Origin: Acanthaster planci
Taxonomy: Eukaryota; Echinodermata; Asteroidea; Valvatida; Acanthasteridae
Direction of reading: 5' to 3'
Assembly: GCF_001949145.1 (NCBI RefSeq)
Contig: NW_019091411.1
Coordinates: 555,739 to 619,738, forward strand
DNA length: 64,000 nt
Below the pieces are notes generated by a model. It was not told where the DNA came from. It worked only from the letters and a program-made list of their open reading frames with translations, and searched no databases. This document shows, piece by piece, positions 1 to 12,305 of this stretch. The position numbers were made by a program, and so were the translations under genes. Within the stretch, counting starts at the first letter, position 1. The number at the start of each line of letters is the position of its first letter.

Positions 1-183
1 CATCATTATCATGTGAAAAGCACGAGGGGAGCCTTTGAGCCAACATCGTGTTGACAAATCTACGGGGACTTTACGCTTTGGAAGTTGGAAGCAATTTAGA
101 ACATAAGTTTGCAAGTCGTCAAATAATAACCACGCTTCAGCCCTTTGTCGAGAGGTCCCATGAAAGCATGCCTTCTGACATGC

Positions 184-631
184 CGTGAGTATGGTAGCCC
201 TGGAGGGACATCGCCAATCGTCAATATTTACGTCAATATTTGCGACCAAATTCACGACTCGTTGTGTCTCCAGTCGCAATTATTGCCACGATTTTTTTCC
301 AGCAAGCTTGGTGGAAATGAAGCGTTCACACGCACGCGCAATGACCTACATTTTTCGGCTTGATCTCAAGTCGTTATTCGACTGGGCAGCTTTGGCACAA
401 CACAGGGGGGCAAAACGTTAAAAAGCACTTGCTGTGTCTATAGCCGAGCGATTCCTCTCTCTACCTGGCTTGTTGGAAAAAAATCGCGGCAATATTTTTG
501 ACGAGTCATGAATTTGGTCGTGAATGTTCACGGCAATATTCGCGACCGAAGAGTGGGTCGTAAATTTGGTCGCAAATATTGACTTCAATATTGACGATTG
601 GCGATGTCCCTCCAGGGCCACCATACGTGAG
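184..631. mobile_element. Inverted-repeat DNA transposon (MITE) with 6-bp target-site duplication
   Basis: The element runs from TATGGTAG at 190 to CACCATA ending at 625, 436 bp in all. The left arm and the reverse complement of the right arm match for well over 100 bp: both read TATGGTRGCCCTGGAGGGAC, then a CGCCAATCGTCAATATT block, then GCGACCAAATT and ATTTTTTTCCARCAAG blocks. CGTGAG lies immediately outside both ends (184-189 and 626-631), as expected of a target-site duplication. The interior holds only short non-homologous open frames and no transposase, so this is a non-autonomous element. A 6-bp duplication is unusual for the common MITE superfamilies (2, 3 or 8 bp), so I do not assign a superfamily. 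Confidence 0.82.
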
Positions 632-649
632 CAATTGAACCAAAAGTAT

Positions 650-835
650 GATTAGGGATAACCCTTACTTACAGGGAAGCCATTTTTGATCGTCTTCCCC
701 GAATCTATCATGTTCAATGGATTCTGGTAAATGAGGTGGTGCCAAACGATTTTGGATTTCAAACCTCAATTTCTTTTTAAGATGCGGCTCAAAAGATTTA
801 CATATAATTTATTACAAATTTTAGCTTATCCAAAA
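650..835 (+). repeat. Dispersed repeat A, copy 1
   Basis: This block resembles 34638-34805 in the same orientation. Shared blocks include AGCCATTTT(T)GATC, GAATCTATnATnTTCAATG and GGTGGTGCCA, followed by a T-rich tail. No long open frame spans it. It is probably a decayed transposon fragment, but I see no clear termini. Confidence 0.6.
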
Positions 836-3800
836 TGTAAAACTGGCATTAATTAATGACTTTTTATTGATGACGTTTTGTAGATGTTATTCTTACTTCG
901 AAGTTCCAAAAAGAAATGTTCACCTCACTTTCAATTCAAGATGGCCGACACATGAACAAGTCTATAGGGTCAATCCTGGACACACATCGGTCGCATTGGG
1001 TGTGTTCGAGTAGCTTCCACGAGGCCACCCCTCATGTTGGGATCGCCGTGTACGCTGCGTGTGCCAGAATGAGGGTTGGCAGTTGAGCCAGTGTTAACTC
1101 TTGGAAGAAACTTGAACGCACCCACTGTGGGCAACACGAAGAAGGCTATGTTTGTATCTTGGAGTCAGCGTGAATACCGGTATGCATTTGTACACAGTAC
1201 AGAGCTGGTTACTCAGTTCGATGAAGATCGCCCTCTACAGCAAGTTTTGAGTGAATTTCAACCTTATCAATCAGTCCACATGTGAATTTCACAAGTGTAT
1301 CGGGGACAGCATTCAAGTATTTTCCCCGAAGGTGTGAAGTTGAAGTTTGAAGGCAAGTTAGCAAACTCTGACAGCATAAAAAGAAAAGCCAATTGTCTTT
1401 TTTTCACAACAGGCGTCGACAAAATTGGGCCAGCTCCGAATTCTGATGGGAAATTTATCATCAGGGCATATCTTTACTGTCTGGAGGGCAGTGCTATCTT
1501 TCCTGCCAATTATCTCTCCACCTGCCGTATCGTCTGCGCGAGATGCCCAACGTACGCGCACTAGCAAACCGGGAGGAAATCACACACAAACACCGCGCAT
1601 CCCCGGGGCGAGTAACGAGACTGTACACGGTTAATTCGCCTTTCCCCAAACTGCCTAGATATTGTTTCGACTTCCCTTAACTTCCCGGGGGCCCATGCAC
1701 CTTTTCCTGTCCGCTCGCTTATACCACTCGCGGACGGTCGGCGGTGACTCATTCTGCGTTCCCCCTTCATTTTTTAATATTTCGCAATGGATTGTGGGAT
1801 ACTCAGTTCCCTGGGTGGTTATTTCATTTCAAAATGCAGTACCAGGCAAGCGAAATATAATACAAAGACAGCCGTGCGAGTTGCGACTATTTTTTGGTCA
1901 CTGGCGGTTTCTTGTAATGAATCTGTTCTGGCCGTTTTCAGGCCTACCATCATACAGCAGTAATTATATTGAATTACGACCTTGCAGTGAGACTGTCGCG
2001 ATAGGAGACGGTAACGGTGCCAGTCTATGTGATCCTTCGCAATATATTTGACTGGCTTATGGTAAAAGAGGGCAAGTCCCGGAAGCCTGGAACAGTCAGC
2101 ACCATTAACGATAATTAGTCGGACCGTTTGAAAGGATCGAGCAGCCCAATCCGCGAGAATGGAATTCGGTTTCTGAGTACGTTCTTGAAGGTGTCCGTTA
2201 TCATGGCTGGTCTTATGCATGCACTGAGCTCGCTGGCAAATCTTTAAAATCAGCCTATAAAGGTGATAAACATTTAACAGCCAACATTAAATGATATCCC
2301 ATTTCTTCTTTGAAGTTTGTTGACGGAGCAAAAGGATATTTCATGCAAATTGAAGAACGCAGGAAGCATTTTGTTTGGCTATGGGCGACCGATCTCCTAG
2401 TGCGGAGTACTAAGGGGGAAATCCTTAGGATTTTGAGATCCATGAAACTCAGGCTCATTTGGCTTTTCACGCCTCGTCCTTTGACGACAGATTCAATTGG
2501 TAATTGATTTTTTTGGGGGAGGGGCAAAGAGGGAATAAAGGTAAAATTTATTCCATGCGCGTGACAATGCCCCGAGGCTGCAGCTAAACATTTACCGTAC
2601 AACCAGTGGTAATTATGATTTCAAAAAACGAGGGAAGAACAGCGAATTACTTTCCCGCCCGCCGGGCATGCGCGCTGCTTATACTAGATGTGGGAGTTTC
2701 CACAAATCGCGTTTCGTCCACGGGCAATTATTGTGGTATAATTAGTGACGGCCCAGCAGGGACTACATGAGAGGCCATGTCACTCTGGAAGGTTAGGAAA
2801 ATAAACACCCTACAGCTGGCGCGAGAATTCACTTGAAATGGAGCTCACCGTGAGATTTATGGGCTGACACTGGGAAATATATTGCCTTCAAACATGTACA
2901 GTCTTATTACGTTGTCATTTCAGAAACACTCTCCGCATGGGATACACCATCGGAATTTTTCCTATTTCCATTCGGAAATTACTTAATAGTCGTTTCTGAA
3001 AGTTAAAATGTGTTTTTGTGGAGGCAGGGGGACTAGTTCCAAATCAAGTGTTTTTCATTGTGTGTATTTTATTTAATAGAAAAAACACATTGCTTTCAAA
3101 TTCACTTTGTCATCTTACTTGAAGTATTAATATTGTTATTTTGGAGTATGGCAGATTTGTAAAAAGAAATAACACAGGGCTTAACTTGATTTACAGTTAC
3201 ATTTTTTTACGTTAAAGTGTATCGTCTGTGTTAATTTTTTTCTTTTTCAGTATTTTTATATCTTCCTTTGTAATCTTTTTCTTCTTTTTTTAATCATTAA
3301 GGCCTATGACTTTAAATCTTCATTTTTTTAAATATGTAAATCAAACCACAATTCGACCACTAAAACGGTCGCGAGAGTTTGGTAATAAATAAATAAAAAG
3401 AGGAAAAAAGGTGAAAATCACTTCGGTGAGCACTGATAGCGCCGTTTGCATTGAGTTTCTGTACGAGGAAACCAGTGAGTTGGTTAGTGCTAAAAGAACG
3501 ACTTACTAAACGGACTGACTATCCGTACGGCTTTCTTGGTGCTTCTTGATGTCGTTATACAATAACACCTGCGACAACCTTTTTAATTCAAAAATTTGCA
3601 AATGGTTCAGAACATTGGTTACTTCGACGTGCGCAAAATAAACAGCAATAATAGTTTACAGATCTCTCGCTGTCAAATCAAGTGAACAATTGGAAACTAA
3701 ATAGTTTGGCAGAATTATTCACTCCAAATCGGAGAGTTCCAAAACGGCCACCTGTTCTCTTTGGGAAAATCGATATATGACAATTGTTTTTAACCTTGGC

Positions 3801-6800
3801 TTTGTCCGTGACTTCAACTCAAAAGTTCTAAGGTCAAAGTTTAGAGTATACTTGCATTAAGTTCGTACATTTAATACAGGGAAGGAGGCTGTTACTTCCG
3901 TCAAACCCTTTAAGTTTGAACTTCCATCAGAACGGCTAGTGAGCCTTACCCCAAGAACACCGAATGTCCCTCGGGCCAATAGCCTTTCTACACTGGGCCG
4001 GGGTCGATCGAGTTCGTATGAAATGATGATACGCGGCACGAAACAAAAAAGGAAGAAATTTGTTGCACCAGGGTAATAAATTGGCTGACACGTGGTTGGG
4101 CTTGTTGTTTCAGATGCCCCAGCGCGTCAAGCGATGCCGGATTATGATGCAGAATAAATGTTTGTAAAAAATTTAAAGGTTGTATAAATATGACCCGGAG
4201 GAATGACGGACACAGTGCGTCGACACTGGAACCCTGAATGACAAATGGCATCTACGCGCAATCGAAATCGTCATTTTTTTCCTGCTTGAACCACAAACAC
4301 CGATGTGGTTAAAGAGATGAGAAGTTCTTCGTATTTTGGTCCGGAATTCGACAAAACCTTTCAAAGTACTGCAAGACTAATGCGTTATCTTCCTAACCCG
4401 TGCGCGCTCATTCATTACCAAAGAATATTCTTACATGGGTTTCACATAACAGGTTATAAAAACAGGAATTCCTCCTCAACGTCAAACCATAAGGATCACG
4501 GCCCTTTACATCTAACTATGCTAGATCCAACATTATGATTTCAATAGTCCTTCTGGGAAAGGTTTATCGGCTAAGATCTTTTACAATATTTCCAAAGATA
4601 CGATTACAAACTCACAGACATTTTTGGAAAAAAAAGAACAAATTGCTGCAACAAAATCCTTCAGGGTTAAAATATCAATTCACAGTTGGCATGATTAGTT
4701 TCAGCTTGTTGTGTGAAATTCAATCGACAATAGGCCTAATTCACACCGAGGACACTATTAATGTAATTACTACACTAACTGTTTTCAGGCTATGACATGA
4801 ATTAACATGTGCATGGCTGTCTGAAGCGTACTCCGCTATACTTTTGGAATCATGACTTCAGGGGCATGGACCTACATTTTTTTATGCTTCCAACCAGCCT
4901 GAGGTAGCGCATAGCGGGCCTCGGCAATATTTCACTTGTGACCTGCTGCCATCCACTTTTGCAGTTAACAAGTGGAGCTCCGAGGCACAACGTTCCAGGT
5001 CTCCTTTTCAATTGCGGCATGCCCCGCATGCTGGACGGGGCCTTTGGTCCCTAATTCGGGGGACGGGCCCAGTTTGTGAAGGTATTTGGGTCTCATCTCC
5101 ATTCGTCACCATGGATTGAATAGAGGACAGTCGGAGACGGAATCGGCAACATTATGTGGGCCATGTTTATAGGGTTAGTGACACCAGTTGTGAAATAGGT
5201 CTAAGCTTTGCGGGCGTTATAAACGCCTTTCCCTTCGAATGGACACAAATTTCCAACACAGACGCACAGTATAAATGTGGAACATAAAGGGTCATGGTCT
5301 TCGAGGTCCCTGTCCTTCAGATCCCTGATTTGATTTATTTTCCATACGGTGCACTTTTGGGTGAATGTTTGAAAAAACCGTTGCTCGGCGGGCCTTGAGT
5401 AAACGTCCAGTTCTATAAAGTTGTCTGTTTCCAGTTGGAGCCTATGCCTATACTCGGGAAGCATTGAGATATATCCAAATGGATTCCCCCTCCAGAGCGA
5501 ATTCGATAGGGAATTTGTTTTCGTTTCATTCTGAGCTCCTCGTTATGAATGGGAAATCTTGACCAAGGGTTATTTTTACTGGATTTGTCCAATTTTCCAT
5601 CTAGGCCCCTACATCATTATACAACGCATTACGCATACTCGTAAACCGGAAAGTCAGGCACAGGTAATCTTAAAATCAATGGGGTAGGGAGCTAGGCGCG
5701 ACCCATCCAATCTGACTGTTCACCGCCGTTAAAAAGAGGCATTAACAGCAAAATGGTAACAATCGAAACGTTAAGGTAATGTCATCATACGATTTGTTAT
5801 AGGTGCCAGGCTAATAAACGAGACCTAATCTATAACACGTTGAAGCTAGCAGTTTTCCTGGATTAAAACAAACTTCGAGGCTGCAAATAACTATTCAAAA
5901 CTTAACCTTTTCAGCAGGTAACAAATTGAAAAAGTTACAATCCAGGATTCAAACCACAAACATCCGTCAGAATTATTATTCCTTTTCCTCACTATTCCAC
6001 GCAAGCTAGCTCGACCGCCCCTTTTTCCTGCCTTGTGCCCACGACCCTATATGCTGCTGCTGCAGGTGTTTATTATAATGTATTACCTGCAGTATGGAGG
6101 CATTTTGCTCTGTAAGCCTCAGTAGCTGCGGATAGCCCCATCGGTTGAGCATGCTATGTGCAAGTCGAACTCAAGACACATGTTAAGGTCTAACATTGTC
6201 ACATTAGCCGTCGAAAATCAGGTCTTTAAGTGCAAACTTCCGTCCACGTGAAAACCCGAACGCGAGACTGTTATGTGTAGTGTCGGGTTGATCTGCCCGA
6301 TGTCTACAGATCCTTTGAATCTGAGTACTCCCGTTGCCGCGAGGAAAGCTAACATTTTAAGAAAAGCGCACTTATTTCTTACTCGTTCGTTTCTTTCCTT
6401 AGGTTGATCACTCCATAATCTCTCGTGGTACGATTTCACTGTCAGAACGCATCTCGCATCCGATTGACAAAGGGACTGGGCCATTAGACGGATATGGACG
6501 AGGCGATGGCGGTGTTTTTTTTTTCCTCCAACCCCATCAGAAAAATTCAATTGAACGCGGATGTGCGAGCGATGGCCTTGTCAGCGCACACTAATGAAGA
6601 CATATGACCCGACTCTGTTTTAGAATGACGGTGCCTCCGGTGGTAAACTGACGAAATATAATATTTCTGCAGTCAGGCGACTGCCGTGCACGGTGCTTTG
6701 TTATAAACCCCAGCACAGTGGACGAATGTAAAAGTCCACTGACGACCTTAAAAACGTCTGCCTAGGTAGAGCTGTAACCATTTTTTAGACCAAACTACCA

Positions 6801-8488
6801 AGAATTTTAATTTAAAATTCGACGAAAACTTATTGGAATTACAGAAATGAAACTAGAAATAACATTTCGGTAAAAAGGATCTAGTCAAAATCTGTCAAGG
6901 AAGGAGTCACATTTCCGCGGCGGAACTGACATCCCCCTGAAAGGTCTAGCTTTATACAATCAAGCACAGCTTTCTAAGCGTTTCTTTTAAAAGCTTTTCG
7001 TCTTTTCGTAATAAAGAATGTTTACAACGAGAACCGGGGCACTGCACAAATAAATCTCCAGAAAGCCACTCAGTGCCGAGTTGCTTGGCGATCTCTTTGC
7101 GCTGAGAACGGTTTCTGTTTCACCTGTTAGGAGCCATTATAAATTGGACGGCATTTTCCACATTTTATTTTTTATACTTTTTTGGCTGATGGAACTCGCT
7201 GCCGACAGTGCGTGTTTGTACACACAAGCCGGGCAATCTGCGACACAAAGATAGCGGCCAGGCACCGTTTGATGTGTCCGACTCCCGGCATGATTTAGTA
7301 GAATCTCAGAGCATGCAGGCTCGGGGAAAGAACGGAAGGCGCCTCGCGATGGATTGAAGAACAAAGTGTAAGTGCTGCGAGTGGTGTGCCTTCCTTGTTA
7401 TTCTCGAAATATTCCGGGGTGCGATTTTATACTGTGTACGGAAAAAGTGAAAGACGATTTGTTTTTTTTCGTCTCGGGACACCTGCTATCAGAAGCCTCA
7501 CCGGTAGAACGTGACTGACCAAAAGATGGCTTGATCAGCGGTCGCGGGCAGGCTTTCCCGCTGAAAGTGCCCTCGGGGGCAAGTTGAGAATGAAAGGATG
7601 GAAACAACACCGGAACGCTATATCCAGACGAGATCCGACCGGAGCCTCTCACGCAAACATTTCGGGTCGCGCGAACAACCTTCATAAAGAATTTCGCAGC
7701 ACTACAACGGTAAATGCTCACTTGTTAGCATTTTGGGTCTAAACAGAGTACATAAGGTTGGAGTGCAAGGTGACATTTTTGAGGAATGTCTGTTTCCGGT
7801 AACGATCGACATAAAAATTAAAGGCAAGCTTAAAAACTAATGATAAAGGGCACTGTAGCCCCAGTTCTACCGAAAACATTCAAGCACAGGAATGCTTCAT
7901 TTCTACAGGTTGGAGTGCTTGCCAGGCGGGTACAATTAATCATGAATGCTCGCGTGGATTTTATGAGACTCATTACATCTGATTAGACAATTGTAAAGAG
8001 CCTGACAAACAGAGATGCCAGTTCAAACCCCACTGTATGGGAGAACGGATGACAAATCACAGTGCTCAAATGTTGCTGTGCTGTCACGATGCTCGATCGA
8101 GCTAAAAAAATCAGGGCGCAACACCATCATCAAAGGCATTAAAATCACGAGTTGTTCATTGTATACAGCTAAAATAGGATGGACAGTAAGTAACGTGAGA
8201 TTGATTTCTGAAAAACTGAACATATGTCCCCAAAACCCCTTTCTTATCAGCTGATTCTGTCAGGACAATTTTTGTTATCTAGATTTATTCTCGTGACCCA
8301 ACAGTAAAATAACTTTGCACGTAGCAATAGAAGACAGGTACAACCAAAGAGGATTGAGCTCGATACTGAGTAGTTTTTGAGACGTGTGTTGGCGGAAGAC
8401 AATACAGACATTTTTACACTTAAGAACGATCTAATAAAGACTGGTATTCTGTGCCACGAAATCCCTGATTGAACAAACTGCGACTTAC
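836..8488. other. Long stretch without recognised exons (likely downstream intron of the THSD1-like gene)
   Basis: I found no recognisable coding exon on either strand. The longest open frames (129 codons at 1662-2051 plus, 133 at 1819-2220 minus, 110 at 6218-6550 minus) overlap one another, resemble no family I know and lack domain motifs. The part from 3060 to 3330 is strongly T-rich. The THSD1-like gene on the minus strand reads into this region from the right through a consensus donor at 8488, so at least part of it should be intron. I looked for the expected WxxW/CxxTCG thrombospondin signature on the minus strand and did not see it. Confidence 0.5.
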
Positions 8489-9478
8489 CTATCGCTTCAA
8501 CGGGCACACAAAGGATCTTGTCCCTGTGAGCATCCACAGCTCCATTCTTAGCTGTGCTGACGTACACAAAGCAATAACCCAAGTGGTCTAGCGAGAAATG
8601 GGAGCAATCGAAGATAACGGAGGTGCCCATCACCGTGACCTCGGTGACATAGTCCAGAGTTCCTGTAGGCCGGAGCTCGAACCTGCCCGTCTCGGCGTAG
8701 ACCCTGATTTTGTCCCGGTCCCCGCGGCAGTTCGGAGCGTCGAAGCTGACTTCTACGGCGGTTTGGTCTGGGCAAGGAAAGACCGTCTCCCTGGGGAACG
8801 TCACCCGGTAGCGCCCGCTCCATGCTGCCTCAACCGGCTGGCTGGTACCCAGGATAAGCCGCCGGTAACTAGAGCAGTAAATGAAAGAGTAGATGCCGGC
8901 CCTGTCTATAGTCTGGCACTCGAACTGTTCCAAATGGACGGCCGTGAGAGTTCCCACCTCTCTCTCCACCACCACGGATCCATGACTGGAGGTTATCATT
9001 TCCGTCTGGGACAACGTCCTGTTGACGTCATGATAAAGCAGCACCACTGAATTTTCGTATCGATTATATTGCATATCCGTGCATAGATTGGCCGTGGTCG
9101 TCACGGTCACCGCGATGCCACCTTCCAGGGCCACGTGCGTCCTCGGTGCTATCACATTCACGATGGGCCAGGTGACGTGGATGACTGAGCTGGTGGCAAG
9201 TATCTCTCCGCCACTCGTCCGTAGCATCCGGACCTCAAATTCCCCGGCGTGGTCGAAGTAGCTGCACTCGAAGCTGACGTTCCCGTTCGGCCTGTTGGGA
9301 AGGCCTTTCTCAGTCCGGTAGTTGTCCGAACCAGACAGGTCGCGTAGTTCCAACACCCCGTTAGGTAACACGTCATCTCTGGGTCTTTGGAACTCCACCG
9401 TGACGTCACCATTAAGGGCCACATGATCATCTGGCACCCACAGCCGATGACGTCTAGCACAGCTACCTAGTCTTATGC
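8489..9478 (-). CDS. THSD1: THSD1-like coding exon 2 (990-nt ectodomain exon)
   Basis: The acceptor is tttctttacag (ending at 9479) and the donor is ATAG|gtaagt (exon ends at 8489). The exon starts with two bases of a split codon and ends one base into a codon, so it is phase-symmetric. It encodes about 330 residues rich in beta-strand-like alternation, with paired cysteines (FEC, YC, FPC, FDC, YC, LC). The frame stays open past the donor to a stop at 8247. Confidence 0.8.
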
Positions 9479-12305
9479 CTGTAAAGAAACAACAAAAACA
9501 AAATAAAATGCTGGCTAAATAAAAATGACTCGAATGATGAAATGCACTGGAACCGTTTTCAATCCTAGTTTCGTCGTATATTGTATCAAGGTAACCGCTG
9601 AGGCAACTCTCCTGTGATCGAGTGCAAAGGCCAAGGGCCATTTTTATTTGGTTATCAATAATAATAATAAATATAATGAGTGCACAGAACAACGTCTTTC
9701 CTACATCTGCAGGATCTATGTTAACAGGAAGAACGTGGGTATCCACGGTTGCTACCATGAGTACCTTTAGTCTGTTCCTTAATCATCAACTTTGAATTGC
9801 CAACTTAGGGTAACTTCTGTTCCTCATGCGGAGATATCGCCCCTTCCTCAAAAGAAAGTGAAACTGGAACAGTGACTCATTTTAGACGATCTTTTACAGA
9901 TTGCAGAGAGAGTTAAGGTACAAACCATTACACACTGATGGATGAGTGCTGACAGAAAACCAACTGGTTAATTCCTGGGCAAACAGCATCTCCCAGCCAA
10001 GAACACTCCCAAACCCCTCTTGTGATCCAACACCTGTCTCCCAGACAACGGGCGAGAGCACCAGAATTACCGGTCGTTCGATTCCCTGGCACAATACAGA
10101 ATGCGTCTCGCCCCAATCGTTCTGCCCACAGCCTGGCCGGTGTCGGCACTAAATCGACCGCGCATGATGGACGCGATTCGAAAGACATGCAGGGGTTGCG
10201 TCAGCGACGATCTCTACCACGGTGAGTTGGCGCGAGCCACGGGTGAATTCGAACACCGTCCTCAATATCATGATTCATAGCTGTGCTGGGTTTGCGTTTT
10301 GGGGTTTCGTGGATCTGATGGCACTTTGTCAACGAAAAGCTAAAAATCTAGTTTCCGTGGTACGGTCGTAGACACAGACATTTGCGGAAGCGACAATGGT
10401 GACGCCGTTCGACCAAAAATGAAAACAAGATGGCGTCCTAAACTCCAAAATGTTTTGTATGACATACTGTGTAAAAGGTTCTCGAAACCTCTTGCAACTG
10501 AACTGGTACTTCTTTACGATATGTTACAATCATTTCCAGCTGTTTCACTGAAATGTGGCGGTTTCATCTGTCAATGATTTGGAGAAAATAAACAAAAATA
10601 CACAATACTCAAGCGAGAGGAATGTCGTTGTACGTCCGTCAAGCGTGTCAATATAGGCCTACTCTACCGACTTGACGCAGGCAATCGGCAAAGTCAAATA
10701 GGATTCAAATTTGTCAACCGTCAACGTCCTTGTTTGCGCCAATATCGATTGAACGTTTCCATAATGACCGTGTATCGTTTGGGAGTATACAGTGATTATC
10801 TCGGCATGCGCCGATATAGCAGGTAGTCTGAAACAAAGGATAAAATTGGAAAGCTAACGGATGAGGGTTTGCAGGGCCTTGCAGTAGGGGTCTCATCGAG
10901 TTGTATAACTAGAGTTCTGAAGCTCAAAAAACCCAAACCAACGGGGATTGTTAAAGTGGAAAGAAACCGAGGTTGATTGCCTCAGAAACTCAAGGGGTAC
11001 AACTGCTTCGGTAAAAACTGTGAACATGTACAGACCAATACGGGGAGATGCCACAATTACTGACCTGGTGCCGAACTAACACGTGCATTCTTGGACTTAA
11101 CGCGCGCGTTCATTTGGCAAATCACTACACCCTATTGATGGATTGGCCTGTAACGCGCGCGTACCACCTGTCCACGATCGCTGTCACCACCGCAATAATG
11201 GCTTGTAATTCTTTGGTGCCCAATTACAGTATACAGCTCAAGTTCTAATGCGCCTGCATTAATCCCAGAAAGAGGAAAAGGTTAAACCAGCGAACAATGC
11301 ACAATACAGCGAGTCCAATAACGATACCCATCAAAAGTGTATTTAGAGTGATATTGGGATTGCTGTTCTCACTGTGGCCAGTGGCTACGTTTCGTTTTCA
11401 AACGAAAGTGTCTCACGCTTTGCATCTACACGCCAAGAGAGAAGAGAAGTATGCCATCAAATCAAATTAGCATGCGTCGCTGACTAGCGGGCTTAGGTCA
11501 TAGTAGACACGGGCTAGAGTTGATACTTACACTTTCCACGTAAAACTTGCACCTATCCAGAGTCCCCGGCAGGCCAACCCGGGTCCCAAAACAGCGAACA
11601 ACAAAAAAGGGGCTCGGGGGGACAGAGCCGAGAACGGTACCTCCCGTAAAAAGCTCGGGTGAGAAAGGCCAGACGGTCGAAGAGCAGGCCAACAGCGGGT
11701 TTCTGTGGCGCATTCTCGGGTGCTGAATACCGGATTTCGGTTGGCATTTGTGCCGAGCTCTGCTCCCGTTCTTTTTAAAGGCCCCAACCTGGGTGTTGTT
11801 ACTGTACAATCAAGGGCATGATTTACAGTGCGTCGCAAAAGCTTTGATATACAAACCACTCAATACAATCATCAATGGTCTAACTTGCATAAAAAAAAAC
11901 CCTGAACCATTTATTATCCATGCAGCTAGCAGTGGCCTGGTCTTACGCGGTACCTCATCAACTTACTACTTCAGGGACAGTTAAAGGCGCCAATTCGTGG
12001 CAAAACACAATTTATGAGCCCGTGATTTCGCCTATTGAATTTCATGATTATGTTAAGATAGCTCTTTTCCTCAAACTAGTGTATGTTCCTTATCGCCAGG
12101 ATCATCAAACAGACCGTTCTTGAGAAGCACCAATAGATCATATTTTCCAAAATGATCCGAATGCAAGTGTACAATAATGACTTCACGTCTTAAGCCCCAT
12201 TGCTCGTAAAATCTTGTCAGGTTTCTGGGGAAAAAATGCTGTTTTACCTGAGAGAAGAAAGGCCAGCAGCCACGCCGCCTTCCACGGCTGGAGCCCCACA
12301 GACAT
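8489..12305 (-). CDS. THSD1: THSD1-like (thrombospondin type-1 domain-containing 1) receptor, 5' part: signal peptide and N-terminal ectodomain
   Basis: Two minus-strand exons, 12248-12305 and 8489-9478, join in frame (phase 1) to give 349 residues and continue past 8489. Residues 1-19 form a secretory signal: a basic/aromatic start, then AAWLLAFLLS. The ectodomain keeps segments that I recall from vertebrate THSD1 upstream of its thrombospondin repeat: HVALNGDVTVEFQ (residues 38-50), FEC..FDHAGEF (89-100), VTWPIVNV (121-128), and a late FDCSHF..D..GYCF block ending ILCVPVE. NVS and NRT are potential N-glycosylation sites. Vertebrate THSD1 is a single-pass endothelial protein linked to focal adhesions. 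Here only the part before the thrombospondin repeat is visible, so the full architecture is inferred. Another multi-Ig-like receptor is the main alternative. Confidence 0.75.
9479..12247 (-). other. Intron 1 of the THSD1-like gene
   Basis: This 2.8-kb intron has donor gtaaaa and acceptor tttctttacag. It contains copy 1 of dispersed repeat B (11065-11215). A GC-rich patch at 11530-11760 has a consensus-like minus-strand donor (gtaagtatc at about 11528), but the frames before it are unlike any protein I recognise. Nothing else was identified. Confidence 0.6.
11065..11215 (+). repeat. Dispersed repeat B, copy 1 (paired ACGCGCGCGT motifs)
   Basis: This copy is closely similar to 38360-38515 in the same orientation. 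Both contain ACGCGCGCGT, then CATTTGGCAAATCAC, then a variable 20-30 bp, then GTAACGCGCGCGTACCACCTG, ending in an AATTCT-containing tail. The two CG-alternating palindromes (11100 and 11154 area) sit about 50 bp apart. CpG density is far above the surroundings. Confidence 0.75.
12248..12305 (-). CDS. THSD1: THSD1-like coding exon 1 (signal peptide)
   Basis: The ATG is at 12305-12303. The exon encodes 19 residues plus one base and ends CTCTCAG before donor gtaaaa (phase 1). The next exon begins with the two bases GC, completing a Gly codon. The in-frame sequence upstream stays open for 20 codons without another ATG. A plausible acceptor (gcgtcttgcag) lies about 16 bases upstream of the ATG, so a non-coding 5' exon farther right is likely. 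Confidence 0.65.

Noticed and set aside
8015-8040. GTTCAAACCCC resembling a tRNA T-arm (B box)
   Set aside because: No matching A box, acceptor stem or anticodon arm can be folded around it.
8548-9460. Other frames (both strands) within the THSD1-like ectodomain exon
   Set aside because: They are shadows of the 990-nt coding exon, which has homology and matched splice phases.
11522-11809. GC-rich minus-strand frames ending at a gtaagtatc donor inside the THSD1-like intron
   Set aside because: Frames give no recognisable peptide and the phase does not improve the join to the ectodomain exon; the signal-peptide exon at 12248-12305 fits precisely.
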